This document shows, in pieces, positions 60,493 through 64,000 of a DNA stretch of 64,000 nucleotides (its first letter is position 1; every line of letters begins with the position of its first letter). The stretch comes from Actinacidiphila paucisporea (GTDB lineage Bacteria > Actinomycetota > Actinomycetes > Streptomycetales > Streptomycetaceae), in NCBI RefSeq assembly GCF_900142575.1, contig NZ_FRBI01000033.1, positions 1 to 64,000 of the forward strand, given 5' to 3'. The notes below the pieces were generated by a model that was not told the DNA's origin, did not search any database, and worked only from the letters and a program-made list of their open reading frames with translations. The position numbers were made by a program, and so were the translations under genes.

Positions 60493-63333
60493 GTGGTTTC
60501 GCTGGTGGAACGGGACGAGCACATCACCCACCTGGACAGGCTGCTCACCGGATGTCTCACGCGGACCGGACACGCGGTCCTCGTCGAAGGCCCGGTCGGC
60601 AGCGGGAGGACCGAATTGCTGCGGACCTTCGCCGAGCAGGCGGAGCAGCGCGATCTCCTCGTCCTCGCCGCCAGTTGTTCCCCCGCCGAGCGCCTGCTGC
60701 CGTTCGGCGTCGTCAACCAGCTCCTGCGCAGCCCCGGTTGGCCGCCGCAGCACGCAGAACCGCTGGCCGGGCTGCTCGACACCCTCGGTGGCGTCCCCGC
60801 CGGCCTTGTCGCCGACGGCGGCCCGCACCGGCCGCCGGACCTGGTCCGCGCCTGCCACGAGGTGACGCAGGCCCTGCTCGCGCTCGCCGCGGACACCCCG
60901 CTGGTCATCACCGTCGACGACCTGCGCAACGCCGACCGTGCCTCGCAGCAGTTCCTGCTGCATCTGGTGCGCCGGCTGCCGCAGGCCGCGGTGCTGCTGG
61001 TGATGACCGACGAGACGGTGCTGTGGCCCGCGCACCGCCGATTCCGCGCCGAACTGTCCGGGCACCAGCACGTCGACCGGCTCCGGCTGGCACCGCTGAC
61101 CGCCGCCGGCGCCCAGCAGCTGGTCACCCGCGGTCTCGGCGAGGAGAACGCCCGCAGGTCCGGAGCGTCGATCCTCGCGGCGGCCGGCGGCAATCCGCTG
61201 CTGCTGCAGGCCCTGGCGGACGACCACCGGCACACCGGCGACGCCCCCGGGCAGGGCTATGCGCTCGCGCTGCTCGGCAGCCTGCACAGGGCGGAACCGA
61301 CCATGCTCGACGTCGTCAGGGCGCTCGCGGTGCTCGGCGACGACACCGACGGCACCGAGGTCGAGCAGTTGGTCGGCGGCCCCGACGGCACCGGGTCAGC
61401 CCGCGAGGCACTGCGGGCGCTGGACGCCGCCGACCTGCTGCTCGCCGGACGCTTCCGGCACCCGGCCGCCAGGGCCGCGGTCCTGGACGACCTGACGGCC
61501 GCGGAGCGCTCCGCCCTGCACCTGCGCGCGGCACGGCTTCGCTACGACCGCGGCGCCGGTGCGCCCGCGGTGGCACGGCACCTCATCGAGGCGGCCCGGG
61601 CCAGGGGACAGGCTCCCGGCCCGGCGGCCGACGACCAGACACAGGCCCCCTGGGCGGCGGCCGTACTGTCGGAAGCCGCCGAGCACGCGCTGCTCGACGA
61701 CCGGGCGCAGCTCGCCGCGGACTGCCTGCGGCTGGCTCACCGGGCCGCGGGCGACGAGCCCACCCGAGCGGTACTCCGGTCCCGGCTGGCCCGCGCCGAG
61801 TGGCAGCTCGACCCGTCCGCCGCGGCCCGGCACCTGGCGCCGCTGACCGCCGCGGCGCGGGCCGGCCACCTCGACACGGCGGCCGGACTCGTGCTCGTAC
61901 GCCAGCTGCTGTGGTACGGGCGCACCGACGAGGCGCTGACCGTACTTGACCTGCTGCGTGCCAGGGCGGGCGCCGCCAACCCCGGCAGCCTCGGGGAGGC
62001 CGCCGCGCTGCGGGACGCCGAGGTGTGGCTGGCGTACACGCATCCGGCGCTGGCCCGCGGCCGGCGTACCCCCGCGCTGCCCGCAGACCTGCGCCACGCC
62101 ATGGTTGCCCCCGGCACCGACCCGCAGCTGCAGGCGGCGGCGGCGCTCGCCGACGCACTGGCCAGGGGCCGCGCGGCGGTGAGCGCGGACCGGGCCGAGG
62201 AGGTGCTGCGTGACCAGCACCTGCACCGCAGGAGCCCGTGGGCGGAGGAGTCCGCGCTGCTGGCGCTGCGGGTCCTGGTCCAGGCCGACCGGCTGACCTC
62301 GGCCGCGGCCTGGAGCGAACGGCTGCTGCGGGACGCCGAGGCCCGCGACTCCCGCACGGCGCGGGCCGTCTACGCCGCCGCCCGCGGTGAAGTGGCCGCC
62401 CGGCAGGGCGATCTGGCCCGCGCGACCGAGCACTGCAGGGCTGCGCTCAGCCACCTCACGCCCAAGGGCTGGGGCATCGCGGCAGGCCTCCCGCTGGGCA
62501 CCCTCATCCTGGCCGCCACCCGCACCGGGGAGCACGAGGAGGCGGCCAAGCAGCTCACCCACGCGGTGAGCGACGCGATGTTCCAGAGCCAGTACGGGCT
62601 CCACTACCTCTACGCCCGGGGCCACCACTACCTGGCCACCCGGCACAGCCATGCCGCGCTCGCCGACTTCCTGTCCTGCGGCGAACTGCTGCGGGAATGG
62701 GGCCTGGACGGGGCCGGACTGCTGCCGTGGCGCGTCAACGCCGCCGAAGCATGGCTGCGGCTGGACAACAAGGACCAGGCCCGGCGGCTGATCCACGAGC
62801 AGCTGGGCCGACCCGGCGTCGACGGGTCGAGCACCCGCGGCCCCGCGCTGCGGCTGCTGGCCGCGGCCGGCCCCCCCGGGCGCCGGCTGCCGCTGCTCAC
62901 CGAGGCGATCGACCTGGCCGAGGCATCGGGCGACCGCTTCGAACAGGTCCGGGTGCTGGCCGACCTCAGCCGCGCCCACCAGGCCAACAACGACAAGCGC
63001 CGGGCCAGGCTGCTGCTGCGGCAAGCGCTGCACGTGGCGAACATGTGCGACATGAAGCCGCTGGCGCAGGAGTTGCTCTCGGTCTCCGCCGACCTGGGCG
63101 GGGCCGAGTCGATGGCGGACGGCATGGACGGCATCGGCGTCCTCACCGACTCCGAGCGCCGGGTCGCCTCGCTCGCCGTCCTCGGCTACACCAACCGGGA
63201 GATCGCGATCAAGCTCTACGTCACACCGAGCACCGTCGAGCAGCACCTGACCCGGGTGTACCGCAAACTCGGCATCCGCCGCCGCAAGGACCTGCCCGCG
63301 GATCTGTGGGCCAACCTGAGGAAGACGGGATGA
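60493..63333 (+). CDS. LAL-family LuxR regulator (AAA-type ATPase plus LuxR HTH)
   Basis: The protein is 946 residues. It has an N-terminal STAND-type ATPase, a long TPR-like helical middle, and a C-terminal LuxR HTH (LTDSERRVASLAVLGYTNRE, then KLYVTPSTVEQHLTRVYRKL). Walker A reads GPVGSGRT (33-40), so the invariant Lys is Arg39; Walker B is ITVDDLRNAD. LAL proteins are large activators typical of antibiotic clusters. GTG 60493 is chosen with GGGAG 6 bases upstream; an ATG at 60472 is an alternative. Its stop overlaps the DAHP synthase ATG (ATGA), so the two are co-translated. It is likely a cluster-situated activator. Confidence 0.88.
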   Translation: MVSLVERDEHITHLDRLLTGCLTRTGHAVLVEGPVGSGRTELLRTFAEQAEQRDLLVLAASCSPAERLLPFGVVNQLLRSPGWPPQHAEPLAGLLDTLGGVPAGLVADGGPHRPPDLVRACHEVTQALLALAADTPLVITVDDLRNADRASQQFLLHLVRRLPQAAVLLVMTDETVLWPAHRRFRAELSGHQHVDRLRLAPLTAAGAQQLVTRGLGEENARRSGASILAAAGGNPLLLQALADDHRHTGDAPGQGYALALLGSLHRAEPTMLDVVRALAVLGDDTDGTEVEQLVGGPDGTGSAREALRALDAADLLLAGRFRHPAARAAVLDDLTAAERSALHLRAARLRYDRGAGAPAVARHLIEAARARGQAPGPAADDQTQAPWAAAVLSEAAEHALLDDRAQLAADCLRLAHRAAGDEPTRAVLRSRLARAEWQLDPSAAARHLAPLTAAARAGHLDTAAGLVLVRQLLWYGRTDEALTVLDLLRARAGAANPGSLGEAAALRDAEVWLAYTHPALARGRRTPALPADLRHAMVAPGTDPQLQAAAALADALARGRAAVSADRAEEVLRDQHLHRRSPWAEESALLALRVLVQADRLTSAAAWSERLLRDAEARDSRTARAVYAAARGEVAARQGDLARATEHCRAALSHLTPKGWGIAAGLPLGTLILAATRTGEHEEAAKQLTHAVSDAMFQSQYGLHYLYARGHHYLATRHSHAALADFLSCGELLREWGLDGAGLLPWRVNAAEAWLRLDNKDQARRLIHEQLGRPGVDGSSTRGPALRLLAAAGPPGRRLPLLTEAIDLAEASGDRFEQVRVLADLSRAHQANNDKRRARLLLRQALHVANMCDMKPLAQELLSVSADLGGAESMADGMDGIGVLTDSERRVASLAVLGYTNREIAIKLYVTPSTVEQHLTRVYRKLGIRRRKDLPADLWANLRKTG

Positions 63334-64000
63334 CGCAGATGACGCAGCCGACCCAGGTAACCTCGGCCGCCGTGCGGTCGCCGGCCGCCCAACAGCCGCA
63401 GTGGCCCGACCCGTCCCGCGTGCGGGCCGTGCGCCGGACACTGCGGGCGCTCCCCGCCCCCGTCGCCCCGGAAGGCGTCGACCGGCTGCGGGAGCGGCTG
63501 GCCGAGGTCGCGCTCGGGCGCGCCCTGCTGCTCCAGGGCGGCGACTGCGCCGAGACCTTCGCGGGCAACACACCCGCGCACATCAGGGCCAACCTGCGGA
63601 CGCTGCTGCACACCGCGACGCTGCTGGAGGTCGGCTCCGGGCTGCCCGTGGTGCCGGTGGGCCGGATGGCAGGGCAGTACGCCAAGCCGCGCTCCAGCCC
63701 GACCGACGCCGCGGGGCTGCCCGCCTACCGTGGCGACATCGTCAACTCCACCAGCCCCACCGCCGCCGCCCGCACCCCCGACCCGGACCGGATGCTGCGC
63801 GCCCGCGCCGACGCGGTGGCGACGCTGGACGTCATGGCGGCGGTCGCGGCCGATGCCGACACCGAACTGTTCGCCAGCCACGAGGCGTTGCTCCTGGACT
63901 ACGAAGTGCCTCTCGTTCGGCAGGCGGTGGACGGTACGCGATACGGCCTGTCCGGCCACTTCCTGTGGATCGGCGAGCGCACCCGCCGCCTCGACGGGGC
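63330..64000 (+). CDS. Class II DAHP synthase (partial, runs off the window)
   Basis: The visible 223 residues include RALPAPVAPEGVDRLRERLA, ALLLQGGDCAETFAGN, and VVPVGRMAGQYAKPRSSP, all hallmarks of class II 3-deoxy-D-arabino-heptulosonate-7-phosphate synthases (PhzC/AroF type). The enzyme joins PEP and erythrose-4-phosphate, the first step to chorismate. A second, cluster-located copy usually boosts aromatic precursor supply for a secondary metabolite. The ATG at 63330 overlaps the LAL stop; another ATG lies three codons later. The remaining C-terminal half lies beyond base 64000. Confidence 0.92.
   Translation, partial: MTQMTQPTQVTSAAVRSPAAQQPQWPDPSRVRAVRRTLRALPAPVAPEGVDRLRERLAEVALGRALLLQGGDCAETFAGNTPAHIRANLRTLLHTATLLEVGSGLPVVPVGRMAGQYAKPRSSPTDAAGLPAYRGDIVNSTSPTAAARTPDPDRMLRARADAVATLDVMAAVAADADTELFASHEALLLDYEVPLVRQAVDGTRYGLSGHFLWIGERTRRLDG

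Noticed and set aside
1..64000. tRNA, rRNA, insertion-sequence transposase or integrase genes
   Set aside because: No cloverleaf-like or rRNA-like stretches and no DDE, serine or tyrosine recombinase motifs were found by eye on either strand; small RNAs could still be missed.

Overview
The window is high-GC DNA (mostly G/C at third codon positions) with GTG and TTG starts, twin-arginine and lipobox signals, an ANTAR/SpoIIE-type phosphatase, a multi-HAMP hybrid kinase and LuxR/LAL, IclR and MarR regulators. Together these point to a Streptomyces-like actinobacterium (Streptomycetaceae). No rRNA, tRNA, CRISPR array or intact transposase was seen.

Layout from left to right. (1) 0-2.5 kb: the end of L-arabinose isomerase, aldose 1-epimerase and a secreted G1 glutamic peptidase, with strong hairpin terminators. 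(2) 2.5-9.6 kb, minus strand: a translationally coupled signalling pair made of a hybrid histidine kinase with seven 92-residue HAMP repeats and a PP2C phosphatase. (3) 9.8-24.3 kb: a patchy accessory region. It holds a membrane-anchored NACHT ATPase with a formylglycine-enzyme-like domain and a roughly 290-residue hexanucleotide-encoded repeat, a YibE/F protein, an intact-looking cobalamin riboswitch joined to a fragment of a nickel/cobalt transporter, and two truncated HTH-STAND-WD40 genes fused out of frame. (4) 24.5-25.1 kb: beta-carbonic anhydrase.

(5) 25.1-37 kb: a polysaccharide locus. A leftward, overlapping operon encodes a processive GT2 synthase, a GH26 protein, a GT39-like membrane protein and a second GH26 protein, followed by a Tat-secreted protein. 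A rightward set encodes UDP-glucose dehydrogenase, a third GH26 lipoprotein, a Pro/Gln-rich membrane protein and GalU. The inferred product is a uronic-acid-containing extracellular glycan made and trimmed at the membrane. (6) 38.7-54 kb: a putative organosulfur/xenobiotic desulfurisation island. An SsuD-like monooxygenase, a DszB-like desulfinase with the Cys/His/Arg triad, a class II aldolase and a GMC oxidoreductase face an IclR regulator. An NAD(P)H-FMN reductase and a MarR regulator share a GTTGA-N4-TCAAC operator. A leftward operon carries a complete peptide/nickel-type ABC transporter with a PPOX protein, a GT1 glycosyltransferase and a second luciferase-like monooxygenase inserted.

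(7) 54-64 kb: the edge of a secondary-metabolite cluster that runs off the right end. It has three deoxysugar enzymes (E1/SpnQ-type 3-dehydratase, 3-ketoreductase, 2,3-dehydratase), a Tat-exported multicopper oxidase, a LAL regulator with an altered Walker A, and a class II DAHP synthase. The best candidates for something undescribed are the SsuD/DszB-like island, the NACHT protein with its dipeptide-repeat domain, and the GH26-rich polysaccharide locus.
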